Shown: positions 26,331 to 38,751, counted from the stretch's first letter. The stretch is DNA of 64,000 nt from Rhodamnia argentea (GCF_020921035.1 NC_063151.1:31254934-31318933), one strand, 5' to 3'. The notes: generated from the sequence alone by a model not told the origin. Made by a program: numbers and translations.

Positions 26331-28275
26331 ATCTGTACATGACCTAAACTTGAAGATTTTTTATGAGAAAAAAAATTTAGGGTAAAATTGGGACTGCAGC
26401 TAAAGTTTGGGCTTTTCTATGAAGCAAAAAAAAAAAAATAGAATAGGAATTGGGACTGTACCTAAAGATGGAAGCTTTTTTTGAGACAAAAAGTTGAATT
26501 AGGATAAGAGTGAAAGTTTGATTATTTTAGGGTTGTGTCATTTATTATGATGGTGAGTCATTTCTTTTTGCTCAGATGGAGAGAAAATTGGTTCATGATC
26601 ACGTAATCATCAACAAAATGACGTGCGAAGAGATTACGATAAATCTCTTATATTTTACTAAACAACATAGATTATATCGAGTAACAACTACTCACAATAA
26701 CTCTACTGCTGACCCTTGAATTTTAGTATATTTTCAATTGGGTCATGATCTTTAATTTAACACCGAGTAGGAAAGTCAAGTGAAGCGGAATTCTCTCTTT
26801 TCGTCGTATAAAAGAGCAAAAAGGTTCCTTGGGTCGATTATCTTTCTGTCCGAAATGAAAAGAGAGGAACAAAAGCATCCACACAAAACTACTCCTCTAA
26901 TTTTTTATGTTTTGGTCAAATACTCCTCTAATTACAATGGCTCAGGATTTTTCTTATTTTGATGAGAAAATTTTAAGGAAGGAAAAAAAGAACAAAGGTT
27001 CTAGAATGTTCAGTGACGCAAGCAATCCAGTCCGATCGAGCGGGATTTTTGGGGCAATAGACAAAGGACACGTGTTATGGGGACATGGAAAATTCGGACA
27101 TCTCCACAATCGTTGGAGCAGGAGATTGAACGACGTCGCTGCCCCTGTCCACCACACACAAGGCACTGCCCTCAGAAACATTTTAAAAAAGAAAAAAAAA
27201 CTTCAGAAGAGTGAAGAAAAACCCAAAGCAAAAACGACATGCGTTTTACCCATCATTGTAGCCGGTTCTACAGGCTTTTGATAGCGACCCGCCATGGTTC
27301 CTCTTGAACACGCTAATATGCCCTCCTCTCATGTTATATCTCCATTTGAAAACTTCTTTGTTTCGTGAAAAATAAAAATATTTATCATTAATTAATTATT
27401 TTAAAAAAAGAGATATAAACCATCATTTATAGGTAAATATTTTTTAAATAATTAATTTTCAAAGAGACAAACGTAGCTCTAAGTTCAACATGCTCCTCTA
27501 CATGTATGCAGTATATATTATATAGGCCCCTGTAGGGGTGGTAGTTTTTGCTCTTTTAATGTCGTTGGTCGCACCATCTCGACCAGAACCGGGAAATTTT
27601 CCTGGGGGCTTTCCTATGCGGTGGTCTGCCGCCGCGACTCGACACGAGACGGTGATTCGAGCCGGTAACAATCACGGCCTTAAGCATCGGGGCGTGCGTG
27701 GAGCGGCAGGCCCAATGCAGTCTTGCTTCGCGATGAGGGCTTTGGCCCAAGTGGCAAGGGCCACGGCAATGTGAAGTTGCAAGTGCTGACTAGCTTCGGC
27801 CCAATATACACAGGCCTGCTATATGTGCTGTCCAGCCCAAGTTCCACGGAGTTGTAACAAGAAAAACAATCGTCCGCTCCATTGGAAATCAGACCTAAAT
27901 GGTTACTCGACCTGCGCTTACCTCGACTTCAAATCACCACACTTTTTTACTATAGTCGGGCCGCTTGGTGTGTGCGTGGAACGATATAAGCCGTCATGGT
28001 CGGTAAGGATCTATTGGGTGATGAAAGAGCTCGAACACCCAATCACCGAAAGAAAGTGAAAAAAAAAAAAATTTGAACATCGTATTTGATACGATAATGA
28101 ACATACGACGTATCGACAGTAATTGCAATAGAAATGTGCCTGCATCATCCGGACAAGCTATTTGAATGTAGGTGCATTGGTGTGTGGGCTCAGAAATTAA
28201 CACGATTACTTTGGTTTCGGATTTCATAAACATTTGACAATACCCAAAAAAAAAAAAAATAGAAATTAATAGGAT
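26331..28275. other. Intergenic sequence between PSBS and tRNA-Met
   Basis: No gene recognised. It contains A-rich tracts to 26560, a short perfect-looking inverted repeat ATTAATTATTTTAAAAAA / TTTTTTAAATAATTAAT at ~27388-27463, and a GC-rich, unassigned patch at 27540-27830. Open frames here are short and without family resemblance. Confidence 0.4.
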
Positions 28276-28359
28276 GGGGTGAGAGAGGCTCGAACTCTCG
28301 ACCTCAGGATAACTCAGAAGCTATGAGACCTACGCGCTAGCCAACTGCGCCACCACCCC
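28276..28359 (-). tRNA. tRNA-Met(CAT): Elongator tRNA-Met (CAT) with an 11-nt intron
   Basis: Minus strand starts GGGGTGGTGGCGCAGTTGGC and ends GAGTTCGAGCCTCTCTCACC plus CC; the 7-bp acceptor stem, D arm and TTC-G loop are complete. The anticodon CAT is at 28323-28325. An 11-nt intron (28311-28321) sits one base after the anticodon, the canonical 37/38 position; plant elongator tRNA-Met genes are among the few intron-bearing plant tRNAs. Removing it leaves 73 nt, the normal length without CCA. Confidence 0.97.
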
Positions 28360-29067
28360 GATTGTTTCTTCCCTCAAACTAAAATATATAAATTCTTTAT
28401 AACCGCATGGGTCCAAACCAACCACGTATGAAATTTTAGTTTTATAGTGTTACTGAGTCGGACGTATAGGAAATCGTTCATTTTTTTCCTTCTAATCTGT
28501 CCAATGTACAAGAAATTTTTTGTGTTTTGGTTTTGATCACTCAAGCGTAGAAGAACTTAAACCGAAATTTTAGAAGGTTACTTTCCCGGGATGCCCTCTA
28601 CCGAGACTAAAAATGAAATGATATTATGTAAATGTGGGTACGAGATACCCTAATCATTTTGTAATGGCTCATTTTACTATATTTCTCTCTATCTCCTGTT
28701 TTGACATTTACATCTCAATTTATTGAAAACTGGATAATAATATGGTCAAGTGAATGTCTATGACAAGTCGAGCATTCTTTCTCTTATTGGAGTTCAAAGC
28801 TTCGCATGGACTCCACAAGTTTCGGTGCAAAGAGCAAGCCAATTTAGACTATGCGTGTAAAAGTAAAGCAAGTACGTCTCCTTCGTATCCCTCACGAAAT
28901 AGGATGGCTTGCAAATATTTAAAAAATAAAAAAATATATACGTGCTAATTTACATCTAGTTATTGTTAAATTATCAAGCATCGGGTGTAACTGATAACTT
29001 GATATGCGAATATGTAGTGTCACACAATAAAATAATAATGAAAATGAATTTTTTTGGACAAAAGCGA
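28360..29067. other. Spacer between the two tRNA genes
   Basis: AT-rich, without recognisable gene or repeat. Confidence 0.45.
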
Positions 29068-29139
29068 GGTTCCATGGTGTAGTGGTTAGCACTCTGGACT
29101 TTGAATCCAGCGACCTGGGTTCGAATCCCGGTGGGACCT
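29068..29139 (+). tRNA. tRNA-Gln(TTG): tRNA-Gln (TTG)
   Basis: Seventy-two bases start GGTTCCATGGTGTAGTGGTT and end GGTTCGAATCCCGGTGGGAC plus CT. Acceptor GGTTCCA pairs with TGGGACC; anticodon stem CTGGA/TCCAG encloses loop CTTTGAA with anticodon TTG at 29101-29103; T arm CTGGG/CCCGG type with TTCGAAT loop. No intron. The 3' flank contains TTCTT and CTTGTTCTTTTTG, which may act as a Pol III terminator. Confidence 0.97.
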
Positions 29140-32100
29140 TCTTCACTTGTTCTTTTTGCGCGAGACATCACTGGTTCAATCTCAATCTGAGTTTGAGTTT
29201 CGCCACCCCAACCCCCTCCCCCTCCAAAAAAGAAGTCTCAATCTCAGGTCTTGGCTTCTTGTATTTTGAGCACATATATGTGGAATGAAATTATGTACAA
29301 TTTCAAGTCTGGGCCGTATAATTTTTTCCTTTTATAGTAAATTTGATGCAAGTTTCGTCCAATCATTTTTTAGAGATTCATGAAAATCCATGCTAGCTCA
29401 TTTAAATCGTAAGTTTTGCCCGATCAGGTGGCCCACAAGGAGCCAATAGCACTCCGTGGATAGAGGAGATCAGCGATTGGTCATTCGTGAACTCTCGTAT
29501 CGCATCTTTCTCTTTTCATTTTTGAGCTTAGCTCATCCCGATTTTCGTTTTTTTTTTTTCAATTGCGAGTTTATGGGGTCTTCAATTTTAGGAGCAAAGA
29601 CCAGAATTTGTTTCGTTGGAAGCGAGGCTATAGAGATGTCAGATGGTTTGGTTTGGTTTGGTTTTGCCTCATTTAAAACAAGCTTAATTAGGTGCTCGAA
29701 AAGATTCGAGTACCTTATTCATTAGATAAAGAGTGAATACCTATATGCTTTGGCAGCTTTTCAAATAAATAAATATGCCGGAGACTCTAAAGGCGAAAAA
29801 AATAACAAATCAGCCTTAAGTACGGATGTCAAAATAGTTTTAAATTTTTTAATTATTTCAATATACTCTTAAAATTTTTTATAAAATTTCAATATTGTCA
29901 TTCCGACCTATTTTTGCCTGAAATTACTTATTTGACAATTCAATTATAACCGTAAAGGATTTTAGGTAAAGATGTTTTTCCAAATGTAAATAGTGCTTGG
30001 CAAAATGTATTTAAAATTACACTCAATAGCAATGTTGACTTAATTTTTCGTTTGAAAAAATCTACACTTTGTAAAAGATTTTCTTTTCTTTTTTTAAAAA
30101 AATATATCAAACCTTTACCGGTGAGCCAAATCTAGAGATGGTTAGCTATTGACAAACTAGATCTAGCGTCGGTTAGCCTTGCTTGAGGTCATGCAACCAA
30201 AGCCGGTGTGACGACCCTGGACCCCCGATCCTCCTTCTTTTGATACCGCTTGAAGCAACTTGATCTTAAATCTCGGCTCCGACATCCTAATAAGTGCATG
30301 TCATTTACCTAAAGAAAAAATTTAACGAAGAGTAGTGAGCAAAATCTTTGTAAGTCGAACCTCTAACACGCCATCTAAGCTATTCAATGAGGGAAATGAA
30401 CAATAGCAAATAGGTAAGTGTCACAAATTCACTTCGGTTACGCTTTGTATCTACTTCGCATTGCGTACCGTTACTACATACAATATGTGACACTACCGAG
30501 CATGATCATGACTCGTGCAAGCGGAATGTATGCGACATTTCACAATCCGATTCAACATGCAATTTCCAATGTTTGCCCCGTACCGCCTCGTAGGCTGGCC
30601 CAATCACATAGCGAGGCCGCCCGGTCACACAACAAGGTCTTCCCATAAACTCCATGAGGTATATAACTTGGCACGAAACCCATTTTCACGAACCATATTT
30701 GGTCCAAATATGTGATATGCAAAATCATACTCCACAATCCATGTAAATGCATGATACATGTTATGTCACGTCGTATTTCACTATAATCGATTTTATTACT
30801 ATATAATCGAATGGTTATCTAGCAATTACGAAAACAACTTCCCAAGCATTACTGTGGTAATTGCTAAGGTACTTAAACGCAATGCTGATCATGTATTTCG
30901 CATCCGATCATAAAACTAATCTACTTTAAACCTATTTCGACTAATCTTTAGTTTCCCTTACGGTTACAGAAGTCGCGACCTCAAATTTCCATTTTTGCTC
31001 CCCACCGCTCAATCCGGTTGGCCTCTACACACCTCACGGCACAACCTCCCCCTTTGTGCCCTTCTATCACCTCTTCCTCTTTTTTTTTTTTTTTTGGCCT
31101 TTCCTCCTCCCTTAGCCACTTTCAATCAGAACATTCCTCAATCCTTCCCAAACAGAACCATACATCACTTTTACATGAGCCAAGGACGCCAACCCGTCAC
31201 CTTCCCCTGTACCTCGGCGACGACTCAACTCTGTCTCCACCCAAGGCACCCACGGTTCAACACCCGTGTACAGCAATTCAGGAACACTGGGCCTAAATCG
31301 ATAGCCGAGAGGGCTTGCGGCACCGCCAAAAATTCAATGCAACTCCTTTGCCCGACCTCCCCTCCTCGTCCTCGCATCGTCTGTCATGCCCATTCACCCG
31401 ACCTTACCATTTTTCTGATTGAAACACGGAAAAGTTAAGCTCACAGCCGCTAATGGACATGCAACCTGTATCCTCCAGTTATCACTGTCCGGCAACTACC
31501 CATCGCCTAACCACGAACTCGGTTCGCCATTCTCAGCCCACATTGAGAAGATTAGCTAGTGGGTTAGAGGAGCAACTCACCTCAATCCTTGACGCAACTC
31601 CCGTGCTTGAATCGTGGCCCGAACGGCTTCATTGGCGACGCAAGGAGGTGGATGTCGTGGAAAATTCTCTGTGCGATACCCACGAGAAAGATGAGGTGGA
31701 GGGGTGGGCTGCTTCTTCAGGTTTTTTTTTTTTTATTGATCCCAATATGGGCCAGATCTTCACGTGGCCCACGGTGGCTGACCGACAAAAGAAGTAGAGG
31801 CCGGGCACACTTGGGCCAAGTCCTCTCCAGTGGGCCGAGTTCAACCTCCGGCCACTTAATCGTCGTGCATCCATCGGGCCCATTAATTGGTTCGGTGAAT
31901 ATGTCCAAATCATCCATTACGTTCCATCGCATGAGTCAGCTTTCTAATCCATTTCGTCTAACTCTTATTTTATTTCAAACTGTAAAACAGGAGCGTTGCA
32001 GCCAACCTCACCTTCGATTTCCACTTGTAAGGTGGTGGTTCATCCTCGTTGTCGTCGAGTTGAGCCCTAGATCTTGGTTGAGCACTTCCAAGCCCAAGAC

Positions 32101-32757
32101 CCGAGGCTCGCGCTTTTTCCAAGCTGAGATCAAGGCTTGGGTCTGTTGCGAGCACATAACCTTGCCCAATTGCACATTCAAAGAGAAAGGTGGAAAAAAT
32201 TTTAGAAAATAAACTCCAAATTGTGTTTTTTTTTTTGTCATATTATTCACGTCGGATTATTAGCTTGTTACATAGAACTGCCGACGATGATCGGTTTACC
32301 ATGTCAGCAATTTCGAGTTAAAATTGCTCGAAGTGCTAAATCGAAAGTCTGCAAGATTTATAAAATTATTTTGGTAATATTGAAAAGCTTAGAAATAGGA
32401 AAAGCGTATTCCATTTTCTCCACCGTCGCATTTGAATCTTCCCTCGTTCAGATTTCATTTTCGTTGCCAAATATTAGAGGGGCCACGTTGTATCGAAAGT
32501 TGTGGTCAGGAAAGCTTTGATTTTTCAAGCCATATTTCTATGTGGGAATGATCCAAAAAAAAAGGAAAAAAGAAAAGAAGAATTTTACATTTATCAACAG
32601 TAAAGCCGCATTTGGCAAGAATTGATCAGAGGAACAGCGACGGTCCAAATTCGAGATAAGAGGAAGATATCTTCGCTGTCCGAGCTGGCAACTGTCGAGA
32701 CACAAAGGGGCCCCACTCGAAGGAAACACTCTCAGCTCAGACCTCAGAAAAGTCCCG
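29140..32757. other. Intergenic, with possible LTR-retrotransposon-derived sequence
   Basis: No intact gene. From ~30206 (TGTGACGACCCTGG) to ~32200 the composition changes to C-rich on the plus strand, with a poly-T run at 31078-31096; TGTGACGACC resembles the start of some plant Ty3/gypsy LTRs, but no matching second LTR, primer site or protein domain was found, so the assignment is weak. Frames at 31450-31800 have no family resemblance. Confidence 0.3.
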
Positions 32758-32783
32758 TCGAAGCATGTGGAGATCGGGCGTGC

Positions 32784-32821
32784 CACGTGAGCGCCCGCGG
32801 TTCCGCGCGCTTCTCCACGTG
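32784..32821 (+). promoter_or_regulatory. Two G-boxes upstream of CAO
   Basis: CACGTG occurs at 32784-32789 and at 32816-32821, 32 bases apart (three helical turns) and ~195-230 bases before the CAO start codon; contexts are GCCACGTGAG and TCCACGTGGC. G-boxes bind bZIP (HY5) and bHLH (PIF) factors that control chlorophyll genes. Function here is inferred from position. Confidence 0.5.
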
Positions 32822-32958
32822 GCAGCTGACGGGAGGCCAACCGAGATCGCCCGAAACTCCCACCTCACCTCTTATCAACAAAAAACTTCCCCCAGAAATA
32901 AATCTCCCTCTCCAATTTGTCCTTCGATTTTTCTCTCTCTTTCTTTTTCCCCCACTTT

Positions 32959-32961
<3 letters not shown>

Positions 32962-32997
<36 letters not shown>
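32962..32997. repeat. (CT)n microsatellite in the CAO 5' leader
   Basis: About 36 bases of CT repeat end 15 bases before the CAO ATG. It lies where the 5' UTR is expected and is part of a larger pyrimidine-rich tract from ~32905. Confidence 0.9.
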
Positions 32998-32999
<2 letters not shown>

Positions 33000-33012
33000 C
33001 GGTTCGGACGCC

Positions 33013-36000
33013 ATGAACGCAGTCGCCACTGCTGCTGCTCTGTCACTGCCGATCTCTCTCTGCAAATCATCTAAACTCAACGTTAGAAAGGTGATGATCG
33101 CTTTCCTTTCATCGGGAACTTCATCCCATGTTTGTTTTGTCCGTAGCAGAACTTTAGGCATGTTGAGCATTGAACTGGCGAGGCTAAGCGGGTAAAATTA
33201 CGGAGATTTTAGTTCTTGATCGCGCGGCGCTTCTCATTTCGCCGGCTGATCAGCGTTTGTGGAAAGTTTTGCAGAGCCTTCGTTGGGTTGCTGTTTTAGT
33301 GAGGATTAAACGTTCTGATCGTTTTATTCGAGCCTGAAAGTGTCGTCTAGCTTCATATTGGGTAGTTTGTTAGGATTCTCATTTTGTAGGTGCAACTTGT
33401 GCACTGAATTGAGCCTAGAAACACTTGGAACAAGCATAACATATGGTGAAATCCTTTGCTTTTCGAGATTTGCAACATACCATTTAATACATGCCATCCG
33501 GCTTCATCCTATGCAAGAATATATAGGTTGGTGGCAATCTGTTCACTGGATTTTGCGACTCTACCACAGAATGGAGGGTTGTGAACATGCATTCATCATT
33601 TCTACGATTCGTCACGATTATGATGCGCAATCTGAGTAAAGTATCTGATTAGTTTTGTATAAATTTGCTTACTTGAAGGTTGCTGGACTGCAAGGGGTCA
33701 GGGGGGGATTTAGGGTTGTTGCTGTATTTGGAGAGGAAGGGGAACTGGTGGACAAGAAGAGTTTGTGGGGACCTCTCTTTGATGTGGAGGATCCACGCTC
33801 TAAAGCCCCACAATTCAAGGGGAAGTTTTTGGATGCAAATCAAGCTCTGGAAGTTGCTAGATATGACATACAATATTTGGATTGGAGAGCTAGACAAGAT
33901 CTCCTCACGATTATGCTCCTTCATGAAAAGGTTTGCGTCAATCCTGTCTAACAGTTTTGGCGGAATATCTGAATTAGTCTTCCTCTTTTTCTTCGCACCT
34001 CGCTGAAGGGTCATGGATATTTTGATAATTTTCTTCTATCTTCAAGTCTTGTTCCCTCGTACTTTACCTTCTCAGAATGACTGGTTGTTGTCACCGACAT
34101 CATCCTGTCTCATGTCGGAGTTGGTTTTATGTGAAGTTCTCACTTTCAGAAAACAATCGTGTAGGTCGTGGAAGTTCTGAATCCTCTAGCTCGTGAATAC
34201 AAATCCATTGGTACCCTAAAGAAGGACCTGGCCGGGTTGCAAGAAGAGTTAGCACAGGCTCACAGACAGGTGAATACCATACATTTGACAAACTATTGCG
34301 ACATTGCAGCACTCCATAGCCATGCATCCATTGTTAGCTAATTTTTCTGGAGAGGCAAGACAGTGTAGAATGACTTGTTTGAGTCTAAAACACGCATACC
34401 TTGACAGGTTCATATCTCTGAAGCAAGGGTTGCCACTGCCTTGGATAAGCTAGCGTACATGGAAACATTGGTTAACGACCGATTATTGCAAGACAGAAAC
34501 ACGACCGAGATCCCTGAAACAGCTTCTCCCCCTAGTACTTCTGCTCAATCTCTTGATGCAGCGAGAAGGAAAGTGCCTCGGAAAAGTTTAAAGGTGTCAG
34601 GTCCAGTTCAACCTTACCATCCGCGCCTGAAGAACTTCTGGTACCCCGTTGCTTTCTCAGCTGACCTAAAGGATGACACTATGGTAAATTAGTCTTCCAA
34701 AATATTCATCTTCCTTTTGTGTTACATGTCATTATATAATCTGCTCAACCTAGTAAGAGCATGCAACAACAAGCTTTCATGAAACTGTATGTTTAGAAAA
34801 CACTAAAAAGTACTAGGACCAGTTGTGCTTGAGATTTGCTTTTCGATAATATTTTTGTCAAGAACCTCAGCTCAGTTGATCTTATTTGGATTAAATGCTC
34901 TGTTGCAGATGCCAATCGATTGCTTCGAGGAACCTTGGGTTCTTTTCCGCGGCAAGGATGGAAAACCTGGATGTGTCCAGAATACTTGCGCACATAGAGC
35001 ATGCCCTCTTCACCTCGGTTCAGTTAATGAGGGTCGTATCCAATGTCCATACCATGGTTAGTGGGATAAGCATCACTCAATCAAAATTGTACTTATAAGG
35101 GATCGCATTTTTCTTGCGTCTAGATGAATAAGTGTCTAAATTTTCACATACTTCATGGATGGCATCAGGATGGGAGTATTCAACTGATGGGAAATGCAAA
35201 AAAATGCCATCAACACGAATGGTTGATGTTAGAATTCGATCTTTACCTTGTTTTGAGCAAGAAGGCATGATCTGGATTTGGCCTGGTGATGATGCTCCGG
35301 ATGCAATCCTTCCTTCATTGTTGCCTCCTTCTGGATTCGTGGTACATGCTGAGGTATATATTATCTCTTTATTAATTTGTTTCGGGAAGCATACTGTAGA
35401 CATCTGGAATTTCTTGTAGAAAACTGATCTTCCATATTTTGTGTACCCGATACCTCAGATAGTAATGGAACTTCCTGTGGAACATGGGCTGCTTCTGGAC
35501 AACCTTTTGGATCTTGCACATGCTCCCTTTACTCACACTTCCACCTTTGCAAAGGGATGGAGTGTTCCCAGGTTTGTTTCTGCAAAGCTATCTGCCATTG
35601 GGAGATTTAGGCAACTGAAGCACGGATGCCTTTTTATTAATTGATATTATGATAAGCTTTACAGTTCTTTTTGTTGTAAAAGATGAAAAATGCTTCCTGT
35701 ACATAAACCTGGTATTTTATTTTGAAACACGAGTAGTGGGTCAAAAAGAGGCTGATAAATTTGGAAAAAAGGAGAAATCAGGTAATGAAAGAGAATGGCA
35801 TGTTTACGATGCATCAGTATCCCTATTCTTGCATACGTGTTTCTTCTCTGGTTCACTTACCGGTTTTGGTGCAAAAATTGTCAGCTTGGTGAAATTTCTC
35901 ACGCCTGCATCCGGCCTCCAAGGTTACTGGGATCCTTATCCAATTGACATGGAATTTCGACCGCCTTGTATCGTTTTGTCAACCATTGGTATATCAAAGC

Positions 36001-37114
36001 CTGGAAAACTGGAAGGGCAGAGTACCCAGCAGTGTACAACACATCTCCACCAGCTTCATGTATGTTTACCTTCAACAACGAAGAAGACAAGGCTATTGTA
36101 CAGAATGTCACTGGATTTTGCTCCCCTGCTGAAGCAAGTTCCCTTTATGCAATACCTATGGAGGCACTTTGCGGAACAGGTAAAGATCTTCTTAGCCTGT
36201 CGTATTCTTTTATTATGGGCGAGGGATTTTACGGACATTTTTTGCTTTTGTTCAACAAGTTATTTCCTAGGGAACCTGAGAGGTACCCAGATTTTACATT
36301 ATCGGACTAAGCCCTGTGGTGCAGTACGCCATTCGGTCACCGCGGGGTAGGGGATCACTCTGCGTAGGTTTTTCTTGGCGGTAGATCGCTTTGTTTAGGT
36401 TGAGGCGGAACTTGAGTGATAATATGTCAAGCCATGTATTTGATACTGATTCCAGTGGTAGCTGAAGCCAATTCATTAACTCTACATTGGGAGCCAAGGA
36501 GTTGTTGGGGTTGGGGAACAAAAGCTGGCCGCATTTTCCCTCCAAATTCATCTCACAAAGAACTTAAAAAAACTCTCTAATTTCTCATATCCATTCCTCT
36601 CACTTGCCTTCTTTCCCCAAACTGTGCCTAGGAGTCATCCAGGTTCAACTTCTGAACCCAGAGCTGTATCTTATAAATAGCAGGGCACTATAACTGGAAG
36701 TTGCAGTTCACCATGGAACTTAAACTCACTTAGCTGTATCGAGGAATCCGAATGTCTTGTGGTTTTTCTTTGGAAAAAGGAAATAATCAAAATTTCATTG
36801 CTGGGTTCCCGAAACTCCAGTATATCTCAGCGAGTCTTCTTTTTCCAGGATTCTACAGCCCTTATTACACTGAAAGAGCTGCTATGACTGTCGTTTAATG
36901 ATCACATTCTGATATTATACTTATAGATGAAAGTATCACACAGGTCTTGAATGAGGATTTGCGGCTAGTGGTCGGCCAGCAAGAGCGAATGATCAATGGT
37001 GCGAATGTATGGAATTGGCCCGTATCCTATGATAAGCTGGGAGTGAGGTACAGACTATGGAGAGATGCGGTAGAACGAGGGGCCAAGCAATTACCCTTCA
37101 GCAAATCAGTGTAA
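33013..37114 (+). CDS. CAO: Chlorophyllide a oxygenase, chloroplastic, 540 aa
   Basis: Rieske non-haem iron monooxygenase that oxidises the C7 methyl of chlorophyllide a in two steps to give chlorophyllide b. Exons: 33013-33090, 33679-33930, 34165-34269, 34408-34683, 34909-35056, 35169-35353, 35459-35571, 35885-36179, 36944-37114; frame open, TAA at the end. Residues 1 to ~35 look like a transit peptide. The A (regulatory) domain includes [12 protein letters not shown], close to the degron that destabilises the enzyme when chlorophyll b is plentiful. The B domain is a coiled-coil-like linker ([18 protein letters not shown]). The C domain has Rieske ligands Cys264, His266, Cys283, His286 (CAHRAC, CPYHGW) and the mononuclear iron motif Asn363-Asp366-His369-His374 ([12 protein letters not shown]). 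The start is the only Met upstream in frame. The exon-2 acceptor (33677-33678) lacks a good pyrimidine tract. Confidence 0.96.
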
Positions 37115-38008
37115 TCTAACATCTTGATGAGTCCACGCGGCGCATTCAATTGCCGACTACTCCTCGTGCAACAGCTTTATTAGCTCTAATGGAAAGCCTT
37201 CTGGCTGATACCATTGTTGAGTTTGATTCTTCCTCCTCGGCTCTTTCTAAAGGGCAGTCGGATGTACCTTGCGGGAACTGTGAATTGGACTGAGGCAAAC
37301 GGAATTCCTACGGGAACAAGCCCCGGGTAATGCTGTGCAATCAATTTTTTACTCTTTTTTTTTATTTTTATTTTTTTCCCTTGTACAGAGTGAAGAAGGA
37401 ACGTTTTTCATTCTTCTCCTTTTCGTTTCTTCGGAAGTGTTCAAGATTTGCTTCTGAGTTGCTAGGCATTTGGCATTCGGTCTCTCTTCCCCTGTAAAGC
37501 ACAAAATTCCGCTTGTATGATACGCCGGATTGTCCAATCAGAGCAGAGTCCTTGAATTTTTATTCTTCTTTGGCCGGATGATGCGCCATCGTCCGTCAAC
37601 GAGACAGGTATTAAGCATCATATTTCATGGCACATCAAGCATTTGACCCCAGCCTTAGCCTAAGCTGCCTTCGGTACTTGATGCACCAAGATGGGTATCA
37701 TAAAGTCGCAATCTTTGTATCCTTTGAAACGAATGAAACGAGACGTGGGTGGCTAAATTACTCGAACGAAGTATTCTTGTCCACTAGAATGTGTAAACTA
37801 AGAGACCTGTGGTGAAATGTCATAACCTCCTGAACTTCACCAAGAAAACAAGAAACGAAACGAAACGTGCCTGCAGCACAATGTTTTGGCGAAGATATTG
37901 GATTACACATAAGACTAGAATTGCTAGCCACATGTTCTGTTCCCTGAAAAGTGAAAATTGGGCAGAGAAAGCCCGGAATCTTTTTAAGCCCAAAAGCAAG
38001 TGAAACGA
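37115..38008. other. Convergent 3' spacer between CAO and the zinc-ribbon gene
   Basis: Contains the CAO 3' UTR and the 3' UTR of the minus-strand zinc-ribbon gene. No open frame of interest; a T-rich run lies at 37350-37380. Confidence 0.5.
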
Positions 38009-38338
38009 TCACAGAGCCGCACCACAGAAGGGGCAGAAGCTGAACTCGGGCTCGACGGGGCGACCGCAGGAACCGCACCGCATGCCGTGGGGCTCCGCCT
38101 TCATCCTCGGCGGCGGGGGAGGGAGGGACGCGGAGGGAGGGAAGAAGAGGTGGCAGCTGCTGCAGTGCATGAGAGGGGCCTTGCCCGGCCAACGCCAGAC
38201 GGGGACGAAGAAGACCTTCAACACCTTGTCGTAGTCTACGAGATCGGCCCTCGACCCGCACGCTATGCACCGCCCCGCACCCGATTTCTGCACCAGCCTC
38301 ACCTGCTGCTCCAGCCCTCCCACGAAGAAGAAGAACAT
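38009..38338 (-). CDS. Small double zinc-ribbon protein, 109 aa
   Basis: Single-exon gene. The protein begins MFFFFVGGLEQQVRLVQKSG, then has two cysteine pairs CIACG and CSSC and, at the C-terminus, CGSCG and CPFCG, ending GAAL: two zinc-binding ribbons separated by DYDKVLKVFFVPVWRWPGK and a Pro-rich linker. By memory it matches the plant zinc-ribbon family that includes Arabidopsis At1g44414; biochemical function is not known to me. A Met five codons upstream (38353) is in frame, but homologues as I recall them start at MFFFF, so 38338 is chosen. Confidence 0.85.
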   Translation of the reverse strand: MFFFFVGGLEQQVRLVQKSGAGRCIACGSRADLVDYDKVLKVFFVPVWRWPGKAPLMHCSSCHLFFPPSASLPPPPPRMKAEPHGMRCGSCGRPVEPEFSFCPFCGAAL

Positions 38339-38751
38339 CCTTTTTTCCCCCAAGAAAAGGAGAGAATTCTTTCGGGGATTTTCCTTCTGCTTGGTTTCTT
38401 CTGCGGGGGTTTATGGGAGGTTTTGGAGATTGCGCGAGGCTTGAATTGGGGGTTTATCAATGGAGGAGGAGGAGACGTAAAACCCAAGCGGTTGGAGAAG
38501 GAGATGGACTCCCTCGCTGGAGGGTTCTGGATTCTGCCTGCTCCTACTGTTCAGGCTTGTTCCAGAATCATATGACGTTTTCAGTTTAAAACAATATTCA
38601 ACTACAGTCTGCGTTGTAGATTGCTTGAAGGATTTATTCGAATAAAGAAGGGGTATTATTTGGATTTTGAGTCAAAAGAACTCTTTTTTTTTTTTTTTAC
38701 CTATCTATCGGAATAGATGATCTTTCCTGCCACCACACTTATAGTCTTAGC
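38339..38751 (-). other. 5' region of the zinc-ribbon gene
   Basis: Upstream of the minus-strand zinc-ribbon gene; contains its leader. No other gene seen. A T-run is at 38684-38698. Confidence 0.4.

Noticed and set aside
31453..32212. Plus-strand frames of 114 and 207 codons
   Set aside because: Low-complexity, no recognised domain, no conserved splice context; lies in probable retroelement-derived DNA.
32744..33170. Minus-strand Arg-Glu repeat frames near CAO
   Set aside because: Antisense of the CT-rich CAO leader and exon 1.
35649..36350. 233-codon single open frame within CAO
   Set aside because: It contains real CAO exon 8 but also intron sequence at both ends; splice sites give a better match to the family.
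37758..38270. 170-codon minus-strand frame overlapping the zinc-ribbon gene
   Set aside because: It is out of frame with the cysteine pairs; the frame ending at 38009 contains the CxxC motifs.
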